Shown here piece by piece: positions 9,009 through 17,661 of a stretch of 64,000 nt of DNA (the first letter of the stretch is position 1; each line of letters opens with the position of its first letter). Below the pieces are notes generated by a model. That model had not been told where the DNA came from. It did not search any database and saw only the letters and a list, made by a program, of their open reading frames with translations. This DNA is from Olsenella sp. Marseille-P4559 (GTDB lineage Bacteria > Actinomycetota > Coriobacteriia > Coriobacteriales > Atopobiaceae). Location: positions 931,266 through 995,265 of the forward strand of contig NZ_LR027574.1 in the NCBI RefSeq assembly GCF_900605015.1, in the 5' to 3' direction. The translations under genes and the position numbers were made by a program.

Positions 9009-9687
9009 GAGGTTCCTCTCCAAGGCCCCCACCCCTCTCCGTCGTCGGTTCGGGGCTGAGCCTAGTTGGTAAAGGTGGTGAAACCACGCTGGTTTGGCTG
9101 GCGCATTCGCGCTGGTCGGATTGGGGCGCGTGTTGGTCAATCTGGTGAAACCTAAGCTAGCGCTATCACCGCCGAGCGCGGAGCGTATGAACCGCGACCT
9201 CGGCCTCTCGCACCTCTCCAGCGCGTAGGCGCACGCCGCCCCGAGCCTCGCGCCCCCGTAGTCCTTCGCCAGGTTGAGCACGGCCATGGCCGGCGAGTAG
9301 GCCTGCTCCCTGACCTTGGCCTCGGAGAAGGTCCTGTCGACGACGGCCGACGCGCTCGGGCCCACCGACTCGGCCCACCCGCGCATCCTCCCCTCGTCCC
9401 ACTTGGCCTTCGCGAACTCGGGCGGCATGTGGGCCTCCGTCGTCGAGTGCCCGTAGCGGGACCACTGCCCGAGCCTCGGGTGCGTGGCGACGCGCTCGCC
9501 GTCGTGGTATGTCTCGACGCCCGTGCCGGTGACCCTCAGGTCGACCGCCTCCCCCACGAGCGCGCACGGCACGGAGTGCCTGTTGGTGTCGAGCGCGACG
9601 TGGAAGTCGAGCGCTGTTAGCGTCAATTAGGAAATCACCAATCCGCACAACTTTCAGGCGCCAATCGCGCCAATGTTCTTTCGCCGG

Positions 9688-10497
9688 TCAGGCAAGCGAT
9701 TCGTCGCCGCTTCCGGCGTCCCCGCGGGCTCGCGGCTGGGCCTCCTGCCCCATCACCTCCCTCGCCCTGTAGGACTTGCCCGTGATCTTGATCACGTGGC
9801 AGTGGTGGCAGGCCCGGTCCGCGATGGCCGAGGCGACGACCGGGTCGCCGGACACCCCCGCCCACGAGCCGATGCCCACGTTGGTCGTGATGATCGTCGA
9901 GCGCCTCTCGTAGCGCCTCGATACCAGCTGGAAGGACAGGTCCGCCCCCTCCTTGTCGATCCCCAGGTAGCCCAGCTCGTCGACGACGGGCGGCGACAGG
10001 TGCGAGCAGAAGCGCAGCCTGCGCCCCGGCGCCCCCTTCTCCGCGGCGTGCCCGAGGTCGCGCACGAGCCTCTGGCAGTCCACGAAGTAGGTGAGCTTCC
10101 TGGCGCCTATGGCCTCCACGCCCAGCGCGACGGCGATGTGCGCCTTGCCGGTCCCGGGGCTGCCGACGAGCACCACGTTCTCGTGCCTGTCGACGAGGCC
10201 GAGGGTCGCGAGGCTCTCAACGACCGGCCTGCCGGCCGAGGGCCGGAAGGAGGAGCCGAAGTCCCTGGGCGCCCTCGCGTAGGGGAAGCCCGCCTTCCGG
10301 ATCCTTCCGTCGAGGTCGCGCCTGCGCACCAGCGCGAGCTGGGCGTCGGTCATCTCGGGCATCGCGTCGCCGAAGGACCTGGAGCCCGACGCCACGAGGG
10401 AGGCGTACTCGTCGTAGGACGCCGACATCGCGTCGAGGCCCAGCCCCTCGAGGCTGTCCCTGACCCTCTCGGCGACGCCGGCCCCCGCGCCCGCGAC
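9688..10497 (-). pseudogene. istB: IstB-type ATPase of element B2, start codon lost
   Basis: The frame gives VVESLATLGLVDRHENVV, a Walker A reading GSPGTGKAH (Thr of GKT replaced by Ala), Walker B PVVDELGYLGIDKEG, and SRRYERRSTIITTNVGIGS. Compared with B1, the position of the GTG start reads GCG and the istA stop TGA reads CGG, so translation of this gene has no obvious start. Together with the Walker A change this suggests decay, although an internal start remains possible. Confidence 0.65.
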
Positions 10498-11738
10498 TCG
10501 CCCCCGAGCCCGCCGAGCAGCTCGAGGTTGCCCCTGGCGGCCTCTGCGATGTCGCCGTCCATGGTGGCCCACCTCTTCCCGGCGAGGGCCTCGACGTAGT
10601 GGGCCTCGTCGCAGGCGATGGGCTGGCTGCCCGCCGCCGTGTCGTGCTCGGCGACGAGCCTGCCGCCGTCGCAGGCCAGCAGCTCGCCCCCGGGCAGCAC
10701 GACCAGCCCCACCCTGTGGCCGATGCAGGACCTCGGGACCGAGGACTCGCGCCCCCTCGCCCCCACCGGCATCGTGGGGGGCACCACCTGCCAGGAGGGC
10801 TCGTCCGCCAGCGAACCGGGCGCGCACCTCGGGGGCGCCGGCCCGAGCAGGTCCTTCTCCCTTCGGAAGGGCGGCTCGGGCGGGAGCCCCGTCGTCCGGT
10901 TGGGCCCCTCGTTCGAGCGGGCCCGTATGCGCGCGATCGCGCGGTCGAGCCCGTCCCAGCCCGAGAAGTCCCCCCCGTAGGCCGCCAGGCGCCCCAGGAA
11001 GCGGTTCGAGGACTCGTCCCTGCCCTTCGCCTCCGGCGAGCGCGGCCTGCAGGGCACGAGGTCGAAGCCGGCGTCCCTCGCGAAGGCGAGCACGCGCCTG
11101 TCCCTGGCCCTCGTCCCGTCCGCGCCGAAGGTCGCGATGGCCGACATGTCGTCGGCGGGCCACTGCGCCGGGACCCCTCCCAGGAACGCGATGCTGTCGG
11201 CCATGCACCTGAGGAGCGTGTCGCGCGTCCTGCCCATCGCCCCCTCGAAGAAGTGGCAGCGCGAGTAGCCGGGCGTGGACGTGCACGCGTTGAAGCTGCA
11301 CTCGGCCCCGTCCGCGTCGTGCATGGTGACGTCCCCCTTCCAGTCGAGCTGGAGCTGCGCCCCGGGAGGCGTCTCGAACCTGGGGTGGGGCTCGGCGGGG
11401 GCCCTCCCGGGGACTATCCCGCGCGTCCTGGGGTGGTGGGCGGAGCCGCTGTGGCCGGGCAGCCTGGGCTCGCCCTCGCCGCGCCGGTCGAGCGGCAGCC
11501 CGTAGATGCCCCTGGCCGTCACCCCGGGCAGCGCCGCCTTCTCCTCGATCAGCCCCCTCACGCCGTCGAACCCGCTCCGCCTGCCGGCGCGCCCGTCCTC
11601 CGGCGCGCTCCCGTCGGCAGCCCAGTACTTCGCGACCGTGTGCCTGTCGACGCCGTACCTCCTCGCTATGTCCGAGAAGTTCGGCTTGATGCCGGCTTCC
11701 TTGTCCATGTCGGGCCCTCCGATCATGTTCCCGTCCAT
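10350..11738 (-). CDS. istA: IstA-type transposase of element B2 (stop codon lost)
   Basis: The ATG at 11738 (MDGNMIGG) or 11708 (MDKEAGIKPNFSDIARRYG) begins a helix-turn-helix region. The core reads LQLDWKGDVT, then WPADDMSAIATFG (the usual D-N is D-D), then SPEAKGRDESSN, keeping D, D and E. The natural end should be at NLELLGGLGGES near 10500, as in B1. The TGA found there in B1 has become CGG, and translation would run on about 50 codons into the istB region. It is probably damaged but recent. Confidence 0.7.
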   Translation of the reverse strand: MDGNMIGGPDMDKEAGIKPNFSDIARRYGVDRHTVAKYWAADGSAPEDGRAGRRSGFDGVRGLIEEKAALPGVTARGIYGLPLDRRGEGEPRLPGHSGSAHHPRTRGIVPGRAPAEPHPRFETPPGAQLQLDWKGDVTMHDADGAECSFNACTSTPGYSRCHFFEGAMGRTRDTLLRCMADSIAFLGGVPAQWPADDMSAIATFGADGTRARDRRVLAFARDAGFDLVPCRPRSPEAKGRDESSNRFLGRLAAYGGDFSGWDGLDRAIARIRARSNEGPNRTTGLPPEPPFRREKDLLGPAPPRCAPGSLADEPSWQVVPPTMPVGARGRESSVPRSCIGHRVGLVVLPGGELLACDGGRLVAEHDTAAGSQPIACDEAHYVEALAGKRWATMDGDIAEAARGNLELLGGLGGESRARGPASPRGSGTASRGWASTRCRRPTTSTPPSWRRAPGPSATRCPR

Positions 11739-13080
11739 GCCAGCCTCCCGGATGCGTGCCTACGGCCCGAATCTAGGCGGTCGGCGGAACTGGTGAAACT
11801 GCGTTTGCGCGATTGGTGGAGCTTCTTTGTCCGGACTGGTCGGCTGCATTGGCCTAACTGGCGTTTTTCAAGTTAGCGCTAACAAGCGCCACCTTCCTGC
11901 CGTGCACCCAGGTCGCGTACTCGCAGGGGGTCGCGGGAAGCGGCATCGGCGTCGCCCTCTCCACGCCCTCGAAGACTCGCGTCCTGGGGCCCGCCCCCTT
12001 CTGGAACGGCGCCGCGTTGTAGTCGGCGAGGCACGCCCCAATCGCCTGGCTGGGGTCGCGCATGCCCGCGAACGCCTCGTCCCTGAGCCTCGCGATCACC
12101 GCCGTGGCGATCTTGCCGACCGCGCCCTCGACGCTCGCCTTGCCCTTCGGCTTCCGGGGAGGCGCCGGCGTGATGGCCGCCCCGTAGTGGCGCCCGGGCC
12201 CCTCGTAGGCGTCGTCGAGGACCACCTCGCCGTCCCTCGGGTGCTTCACGACCCCGGTCTTCAGGTTGTCGCACACGATGCGGACGGCCGCGCCTCCGAA
12301 GTGGTCGTAGGCGTGGGCGTGGCACTCGAGCCAGGCGCGCTCGCGCATGTCGGGGGTCGCCTCGACGTAGGCATGCTGCGAGTACGGCAGGACGGCAACG
12401 AACAGGTACGCCTTCGACACCTCGCCGGTCCCCGGGTCGGCCAGCCGCACGGTCGACCCGGACCAGCCCACCCCCATGACCTGGCCCGGCTTGCGCTCGA
12501 GATGGTTGGTCACCCTCCTCCTCTGCGCGTAGTCGGAGTAGCCCCTGGCGAAGGTGCTGCAGCCGATCGTGACGGCGCCCGGCCCGGCGTCGTCACGGTA
12601 CTCCTGCCAGAGGAGCCTGAGGGTCACGCCCACGCGCCCGAGCTCCCTGTGCACGTGGCCCCAGTCCGGCTGCGCGATCGCCCGCTCCGCCTCCGCGCGC
12701 TCGGGGAACAGCAGCGCCCAGACCTCGTCGTCGGACATGGGCCTGGCGCGCGCCCAGTCGACGCCCCGCTCCCTCGCGGCGTCCAGCACCTCCCTCACCG
12801 TGCGCTTCGACATGTGCCTGGTGCGGCATATCTCGCTCTGCGACATGCCGCGGTCGGCGGGCTCGAGCACGAGCTTCGCCCTTGCCCTGTTGGCCGTCCT
12901 GTTCTCCTTTCCTCGGTCGGTGGCCTTGGAAGGGAGAATGCGGGGCGGTGCTGGTTGCGAGACTGATGCTTCGGTGCCAGGCGGTGCACCTGCCGAGAGC
13001 GGCGGTGCTCCTTACGCGAACGGCGGTGCTAATCGCAGAGAATAATCACAGAACAGCGGTGGCACACCACCGCGGTGCGG

Positions 13081-13567
13081 CTAGCCATCAAAATCGAGGT
13101 CGTCAATCCTACGGTTGGTGGATGGGATCTGGATGTAGAAGCGAACGCTCTTGTCCTGCATGGCCCTGAAGTCCGCAAGGTCCTGGCCATCAACGTAGAC
13201 GTGCTGCTCATGGAAGACGCGCTTGTCTGCGGAGGAATGCATGTTGCCGATGTTGACCTCCTTGATGGAAATGCTCCCTCGACGAGCCTGTGCAGATTCT
13301 GGAGATTCTGCACCACGAGGAAGATGTGCTGCGTCGCGCTTGCCCTGCCGATGACCTCGATGGTCTTCTCGAGCGAGAAGAACCTGACGCCGACACTGTT
13401 TGCATTTGCAGTCATCTTCATGAGCAACTGCGGACCTTGTCCTGGAAGGCGTTGCCGTTTGCAATGATGACGAGGTTCGCACTGACCGCTCCGATCCACG
13501 CCACACCAACCTGTCTGTGAACAAGGCGGTTGTCGATTCGCACGAAGGCGATGTCTGGCGTACCCAC
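13081..13567 (-). pseudogene. PTS mannose-family EIIB relic (two frameshifts)
   Basis: Three overlapping frames join into one complete EIIB. The first, from a GTG at 13567, gives IAFVRIDNRLVHRQVGVAW with the phosphorylated His in RLVH and then ANLVIIANGNAFQDK. The second gives SVGVRFFSLEKTIEVIG and IFLVVQNLQNLHRLVEG. The third gives ISIKEVNIGNMHSSADKR, then a tail ending RRIDDLDFDG at the TAG at 13081. The reconstructed length of about 160 residues is normal. It was the first gene of the operon whose EIIC starts at 5836. Without element A the two would be about 117 bp apart. A short hairpin lies right beside the insertion site. Confidence 0.75.
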
Positions 13568-13739
13568 GCGCGATTTTCCCAAAGAGCCTGAAGCGTCCCA
13601 GTGTCAAGATGCACCAGCGCAGAAGGTGTCAGTACCACGATGAGCCAGCGCCGAGATGTACAAGTGCCTAGTAGATGCGGTCAATACCTCCGTGCGCGAT
13701 TATTGCCAACTTGCCACGCGAATGGGGGTGCGGACATTT

Positions 13740-14900
13740 TCTTGGACCACTCACACAGGGTAACTGGAGTGGCCAAGCCAAATCGAACGGTTTCTTACGC
13801 ATCTTCACGCACCCTCGCGCTCGAACTCTGCGGGGGGTCTGTATCCCAGGAAGGAGTGCACCCTCCTCGTGTTGTAGTAGAGCTCGATGTGCTTGAATGT
13901 GTCCTGGCTCGCCTCCTCCCCCCTCCCGCAACGCCTTCCATTCACCAGTTCGTGTTTCAACGTCCCGAAGAACGACTCGGCCACCGCGTTGTCGTGGGGG
14001 TTGCCGGGCCTCGACACCGGCTGCGTCATCCCGTGTCCCCTGAGGCATCGCTGGCAGACCGCCGGTGTGTACCGGATGCCTTGGCCGTTGTGGAATGTGA
14101 GCCCCCCGTCGGGGCTTTCCATGCCCACAGCCTGGTTCATCTGTCCTCCTCGGGGACGGCAGACACCTGCCCGATGAGGTTGAGCCTAGGGTCTCCCAGC
14201 TGGCATTGCCGCTGCAGGCGCCACTTCCTGACCGCCCCTTGCCACGCCGCCCCAACTTGCATATGACGCTCAGCACCCTCTTGTCGCTCATAAAGATGCC
14301 GGACTTCCTCAGCTCCCTGCTTATCCGGCGGTAGCCGTAGCGGCCCCTGCAATCCTCGAACATGTCGGCAACGAGACTCCCGGCGCCCCACGCTCGACCT
14401 GCTGGTTCGCTTCCGCCTGCCCAGAGACTCGCAGTAACCGGACTCCGGTGCTCCTAGCGCCTTGCAGGCCTTCCCGATGGGGCCAAGCATGCCCCCGTGC
14501 TCCTTGAGAAATCGAAACCCCTCGCACGGCCTTGACTCGAGAGGGCCCGGGGATTTCTTGGCAACTCGTTTTCGGCCTCGAACTCCTCGGCCCTCTTCCG
14601 AAGCTTCACAATCTCGTAGTCCTTGTTGGCCTTTGGGGACCCGTTCCCGGAGAACGCGCCGTCCTCCGTCTCACCGGGCCCCTTTGTCATCGTCTCAGCG
14701 TCGAGCCCTTCATGCCAGCCCCCCTGAGAACTCGGCTACGCCCCTCTCCCTGCTGGGCACGACTTGGGCAGCCGCCCTCTCGAACCGCCGTCGCATTGCC
14801 TCCTCTGGTTTGTGCCATCCTGAACACCGCCGCACAGGGTCATCGAGCGCGGGATCGCGCATTGCCTCCTCTGGTTTGTGCCATCCTGAACACCCTCCAC
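13740..14900 (-). pseudogene. IS3-family element relic A (OrfA plus OrfB fragments)
   Basis: Minus-strand pieces follow the order of an IS3 element: an OrfA tail (DYEIVKLRKRAEEFEAEN) near 14600; an OrfB start (RKSGIFMSDKRVLSVICKLG, after RGRYGYRRISREL) near 14300; and the OrfB C-terminus (PHDNAVAESFFGTLKHEL and HIELYYNTRRVHSFLGYRP) at 14000-13810. The pieces lie in different frames with several shifts, so the element is dead. A second copy with the same end lies at 19.9-21.4 kb. Confidence 0.75.
14792..14894. repeat. 37-bp direct repeat, two copies
   Basis: A 37-bp sequence beginning CGCATTGCCTCCTCTGG occurs at 14792-14828 and again at 14858-14894 with a 29-bp spacer. It lies at the 5' end of the IS3 OrfA remnant and is a local duplication. 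The rest of 14740-15027 shows no gene. Confidence 0.8.
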
Positions 14901-15027
14901 CCTTAACTTGGTGTCCAATCTAGCCTACCCCTCCACCTAGTTGTTGCTTAGCCCGTCCAAGATTTGGGGCGCAGTTCAAGTTGTGCCGCCAGGTGCTGCA
15001 ACCAACAGACCGTCCAGGTGGTCGTAC

Positions 15028-15900
15028 TCAGGCAAGAAATCCAAAATAAACGCCTACGACTCCAAATATCATCGTTCCCAGGATAACCCAAGAAGGATTG
15101 ACCTTCTTTGAAAGCAGCCAGTAATAGAACCACATTGCGCCAAGCCCCACCACGCCAGGCATGATGCCATCAAGAATTTCTTGGAGCGTTTGGGCGGTAT
15201 CGCCAGTGCCAATGACGACAGGGATTGTGGCATAGAACATGCTGCTCGTCATACCGCCAATCACCATCGCCCCGACGACGCCGGCAGCAAACATGATTGT
15301 CTGCATACGACCAGACTGCTCAGCGTTGGTAAGGAAGCCTACTCCGAGTTTGTATCCTTGCTGGACCCCCCATATCCGTAGCCAAAAAGCCGGTATGTTA
15401 TAGATGAGCAAAAAGACTATTGGCGCTGCCGGATTTCCTGCCTGTGCCAACGAAATTGCAACAGCAGCCGCTATTACGCGTATTGTAGCGAGAAATATCG
15501 AATCTCCAATGCCGGAAAGCGGGCCCATGAGAGCGGCTTTGACATCATTTACCGTATCTGCGGGCAACTCTCCATCATGAATTTTTTCCTCCATGGACAT
15601 TGCAATGCCGCCAACAAATGGCGCGATTTGAACTGTGATGTTAAAGAACGATAGATGTCGCTGAATCGCCGCCCAATAACCCGCCTCATCGTCGTGATAT
15701 ATCTTCTTTAACATCTTCTGGACCATCAGACAAAAGGCAATGTTCATCTGCTTGTAGTAGGTCCAAGAGAACTCCATGCCCAAAGACCCCAGAGAGAGCG
15801 ACGACTTGATGAGATCTTCCTTGGTTATCCTATAGTTATCCACACCAGAACCAGCATTCTTTGCACCCTCTGTACCGACCGCATCATTAGAAGTCATCAT
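15028..15900 (-). CDS. PTS mannose-family EIID, Amadori-type sugar operon
   Basis: About 290 residues. The start at 15900 or 15897 (MMTSNDAVG) follows AAGGAG by six bases and overlaps the end of EIIC. The N-terminal part has LGMEFSWTYYKQMNIAFCLM, the conserved block is ALMGPLSGIGDSIFLATIR, and the C-terminal half is strongly hydrophobic, ending VILGTMIFGVVGVYFGFLA. With EIIC it forms the translocation channel. It is the last gene of the six-gene operon that starts with the FrlB-like gene. All PTS components here are intact, unlike the neighbouring decayed operon. Confidence 0.88.
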   Translation of the reverse strand: MMTSNDAVGTEGAKNAGSGVDNYRITKEDLIKSSLSLGSLGMEFSWTYYKQMNIAFCLMVQKMLKKIYHDDEAGYWAAIQRHLSFFNITVQIAPFVGGIAMSMEEKIHDGELPADTVNDVKAALMGPLSGIGDSIFLATIRVIAAAVAISLAQAGNPAAPIVFLLIYNIPAFWLRIWGVQQGYKLGVGFLTNAEQSGRMQTIMFAAGVVGAMVIGGMTSSMFYATIPVVIGTGDTAQTLQEILDGIMPGVVGLGAMWFYYWLLSKKVNPSWVILGTMIFGVVGVYFGFLA

Positions 15901-16663
15901 CGCCAGCTCCTTCAACCGCGGCAGCGAGTCCGCTACTTTCAGGATCCTCTCTAAGATTTATGAGAACTACCACAAAAAGAACTGCAAAGAGAGCGATGCC
16001 CAGGACTGGGAGGCCCATGTAAGAAGAAAGCAAGAATCCGATAAAGTAGAAGGGAACAATCCTTTTGTTAAGAATCATCCTTGCCAGCATTGCGAATCCG
16101 AGCGCCGGCAAGATGCCTGCTGCAACCGCAAAACCATCCAGGATGAAGCTTGGCATCCAATTAAGCAGTCCTTGAACTGCGTCGACGCCAAAGTAAAACG
16201 CAAAGAATGCCAAGAGCCCCTTTTCAAGAACGCCTGTCAAGCCAATAGACCAATGTGCTGCATATATACCACCAAGATTATGGTTCTGTGCCGCCTTGTC
16301 CGCCATATCGACGATAAGAGGGAGGGCTATTTGCAGCAGATTTCCGATTGCCAGGGACAGAACAGCAACAGGCATTGCAAGGGCAAGCGCAATATCAACT
16401 CCTTGTCCAGTGCTAATGGCGAAGGCGCAAGAGAGCACGCCGCCCACAACCTCGTCTGGCGGCACATAAGCTCCAACCGAGATCTGCCCCATAAACAGAA
16501 GCTCTAGTGAGGCACCGACCTGTAAACCGGTAGGCAAATCACCAAGCGCAATGCCCATCAAAGGGCAAAGTACGATGGGCCTGAAGGAATACAGCGTACC
16601 AAGCTGGTAGTCAAATACGCCATACGCAGCCACAAGACCAACCAATAGTGCCTGTCCTAACAT
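15887..16663 (-). CDS. PTS mannose-family EIIC
   Basis: 258 residues from the ATG at 16663, preceded by GGAGG at normal spacing; the longer frame to 16693 ignores this site. Typical EIIC content includes MLGQALLVGLVAAYGVFDYQ, the membrane-embedded block PLMGIALGDLPTGLQVGAS and the hydrophobic helices that follow, with the tail ending GAGDDDF. It forms the sugar channel with EIID. The gene overlaps the start of EIID, which implies coupled translation. Confidence 0.87.
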   Translation of the reverse strand: MLGQALLVGLVAAYGVFDYQLGTLYSFRPIVLCPLMGIALGDLPTGLQVGASLELLFMGQISVGAYVPPDEVVGGVLSCAFAISTGQGVDIALALAMPVAVLSLAIGNLLQIALPLIVDMADKAAQNHNLGGIYAAHWSIGLTGVLEKGLLAFFAFYFGVDAVQGLLNWMPSFILDGFAVAAGILPALGFAMLARMILNKRIVPFYFIGFLLSSYMGLPVLGIALFAVLFVVVLINLREDPESSGLAAAVEGAGDDDF

Positions 16664-16743
16664 ATGTTTCCTCCAATCAAAGCGTAACTTCAAACAGGCG
16701 TCTCATTTGCACAACAAGGGTGGGATAGGCGCCCACAACCGCT

Positions 16744-17214
16744 TCAGAGCACATCCTTTGCCAATACCTTCTTGTCATCTGCCAGTGGCCGTATCTCAAC
16801 CTCAATGCCACGTTCAATGAGCTTGCGAAGAATCTCCTCTTCATATGGCTCAAGGAACACTTGGCGCGAAACCGTGCGCGTGGTATCGCTCGCCTTTGTA
16901 TTGCCCAAATTAAGGCTCTTGATTCTGGGACACCCATCTATGAGCCGCTCTGCCTCAGCAATGGTCTGCACACAGATAATCATCTTGTACTTGTCGGTGA
17001 CCCCGGAGTTTATGGCCTCTATGGCATGAGCCATGTCCTTGATGACCAGCTTGCAGCCTTCGGGCTTTCCAAGCTTAAGCGTGGCCTTCCATACCTCGCT
17101 GTTCGCCACATGGTCGCCGACGCAAAAAATGCAGTCGGCATGCAACCCATTCACCCATGAGACGGCGACTTGCCCGTGCAGCAGCCTATGGTCAACTCTG
17201 GTTAGCAAAATCAA
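16744..17214 (-). CDS. PTS mannose-family EIIB
   Basis: 156 residues. The N-terminus ILLTRVDHRLLHGQVAVSW contains the phosphorylated histidine in RLLHGQV. KMIICVQTIAEAERLIDGC and IKSLNLGNTKASDTTR are standard EIIB blocks. It transfers phosphate from EIIA to the incoming sugar in the cytoplasm. The start is a TTG at 17214, nine bases after GGAGG, with no ATG nearby. It lies between EIIA and EIIC of the intact operon. Confidence 0.88.
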   Translation of the reverse strand: MILLTRVDHRLLHGQVAVSWVNGLHADCIFCVGDHVANSEVWKATLKLGKPEGCKLVIKDMAHAIEAINSGVTDKYKMIICVQTIAEAERLIDGCPRIKSLNLGNTKASDTTRTVSRQVFLEPYEEEILRKLIERGIEVEIRPLADDKKVLAKDVL

Positions 17215-17244
17215 TCTAACGCACCTCCATCGGTATCGCCCCCA

Positions 17245-17661
17245 CTAAAAGTCCTCATCCTCCCCTATGGCGCTGGCGTCACACAGCTTGGGGCGCACGT
17301 CGTCACTCGCCACGAGGTTTGAAAGCATCTTCTTAGTGTCCTCTGCGTCATCGGACAGGAACAGCGTGAGTAACAGCGGGAGATTCATGTTTGTGACGAG
17401 GTAGACATGGGGCCGCGTAATCATCAGCTTCGTAAACTCGTTGTTGACGCTTCCTCCCAACAAGTCTGTGAGAACGACGATGTCATCGGATGTCGGTAGA
17501 GCATCAACCGTGGCTGCAGCGACCCTTGCCACATCATCGTTGCCATCCACGAATGCGTTAATGACCGTGACATCATCACGCTCTCCGGAAAGCAGCTTCA
17601 CGCTCTCGTAGATTCCCTGGGCAAAATGGGCATGCGAGGCGATGATGTAATGCCTGCTCAT
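17245..17661 (-). CDS. PTS mannose-family EIIA
   Basis: 138 residues from the ATG at 17661, preceded by GGAGG. It begins MSRHYIIASHAHFAQGIYES, where the His in SHAHF is in the usual phospho-acceptor position, followed by IVVLTDLLGGSVNNEF and HVYLVTNMNLPLLLTLFLS. It receives phosphate from HPr and passes it to EIIB. It overlaps the end of the upstream epimerase gene by four bases (ATGA), so the two are translationally coupled. Confidence 0.88.
   Translation of the reverse strand: MSRHYIIASHAHFAQGIYESVKLLSGERDDVTVINAFVDGNDDVARVAAATVDALPTSDDIVVLTDLLGGSVNNEFTKLMITRPHVYLVTNMNLPLLLTLFLSDDAEDTKKMLSNLVASDDVRPKLCDASAIGEDEDF

Larger units (their letters stand above)
6893..9170 (-). mobile_element. IS21-family element B1, inserted near the istA 3' end of element A
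   Basis: Length 2278 bp. The left end starts GGTGTTGAAGT and the right end, read inward, starts GGTGATAGCG; both share a TTTCACCAGA block about 20 bp inside. GCCG at 6889-6892 is repeated at 9171-9174, a 4-bp target duplication. The element contains istA followed by istB with overlapping stop and start, as expected for IS21. It is oriented the same way as element A. Both genes are open, so it could still be functional. Confidence 0.85.
9615..11884 (-). mobile_element. IS21-family element B2, inserted in the middle of istA of element A
   Basis: Length 2270 bp. The left end begins TGTTAGCGTCAATTAGG and the right end, read inward, begins TGTTAGCGCTAACTTGA. AGCGC at 9610-9614 is repeated at 11885-11889, a 5-bp target duplication. 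Excising the element and one duplication restores the host istA frame. It carries its own istA and istB in the same order as B1. The two elements are clearly related but far from identical, so B2 is not a recent copy of B1. Confidence 0.9.
6793..12870 (-). pseudogene. istA: IstA transposase of element A, split into three pieces
   Basis: Piece 1 (12870-11885) carries the helix-turn-helix (MSQSEICRTRHMSKRTVREV), the core block IVCDNLKTG and the final block KGKASVEGAVGKI, ending at GRKVAL. Piece 2 (9614-9171) continues with DFHVALDTNRHSVPCALVGE and the Mu-type C-terminal domain. Joining pieces 1 and 2 after removing B2 and one copy of AGCGC keeps the frame exactly (HGRKVAL-DFHVAL). Piece 3 (6888-6793) follows insertion B1 and encodes the last residues, with one frame ending YVRGAGYHAGGDR at a TGA overlapping the istB ATG. 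The reconstructed protein is about 500 residues. The first catalytic Asp (normally D-W-x-G) reads G-W-S-G, so the enzyme was probably already impaired. Confidence 0.8.
5928..13048 (-). mobile_element. IS21-family element A, carrying two nested IS21 insertions
   Basis: The terminal inverted repeats match: the left end starts TGATTATTCGCGCGA and the right end, read inward, starts TGATTATTCTCTGCGA. Both run into AGCACCG-type repeats. The element is flanked by CAGAAC at 5922-5927 and again at 13049-13054, a 6-bp target duplication. Removing the two internal insertions and their duplications leaves about 2.56 kb, the normal size of an IS21 element with istA and istB. It lies between the EIIC and EIIB relics of one PTS operon. 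Short repeated GCACCG(C/T)CG boxes near both ends resemble the multiple transposase-binding repeats of IS21 termini. Confidence 0.9.

Noticed and set aside
9171-9626. N-terminal extension of the B1 istA as one 618-residue protein
   Set aside because: The first 150 residues belong to the interrupted istA of element A. The B1 inverted repeat and its target duplication fall between them, so the in-phase reading is coincidental.
10599-12966. Long plus-strand frames through the IS21 nest
   Set aside because: They mirror istA on the other strand. No recognisable domain or start signal.
5928-13048. Composite transposon mobilising cargo between B1 and B2
   Set aside because: The 444 bp between B1 and B2 are simply the middle of element A's istA. 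Each B element has its own target duplication, so they inserted separately.
14792-14894. Possible CRISPR-like repeat-spacer unit
   Set aside because: Only two repeats, no cas gene, and the sequence is part of the IS3 OrfA remnant.
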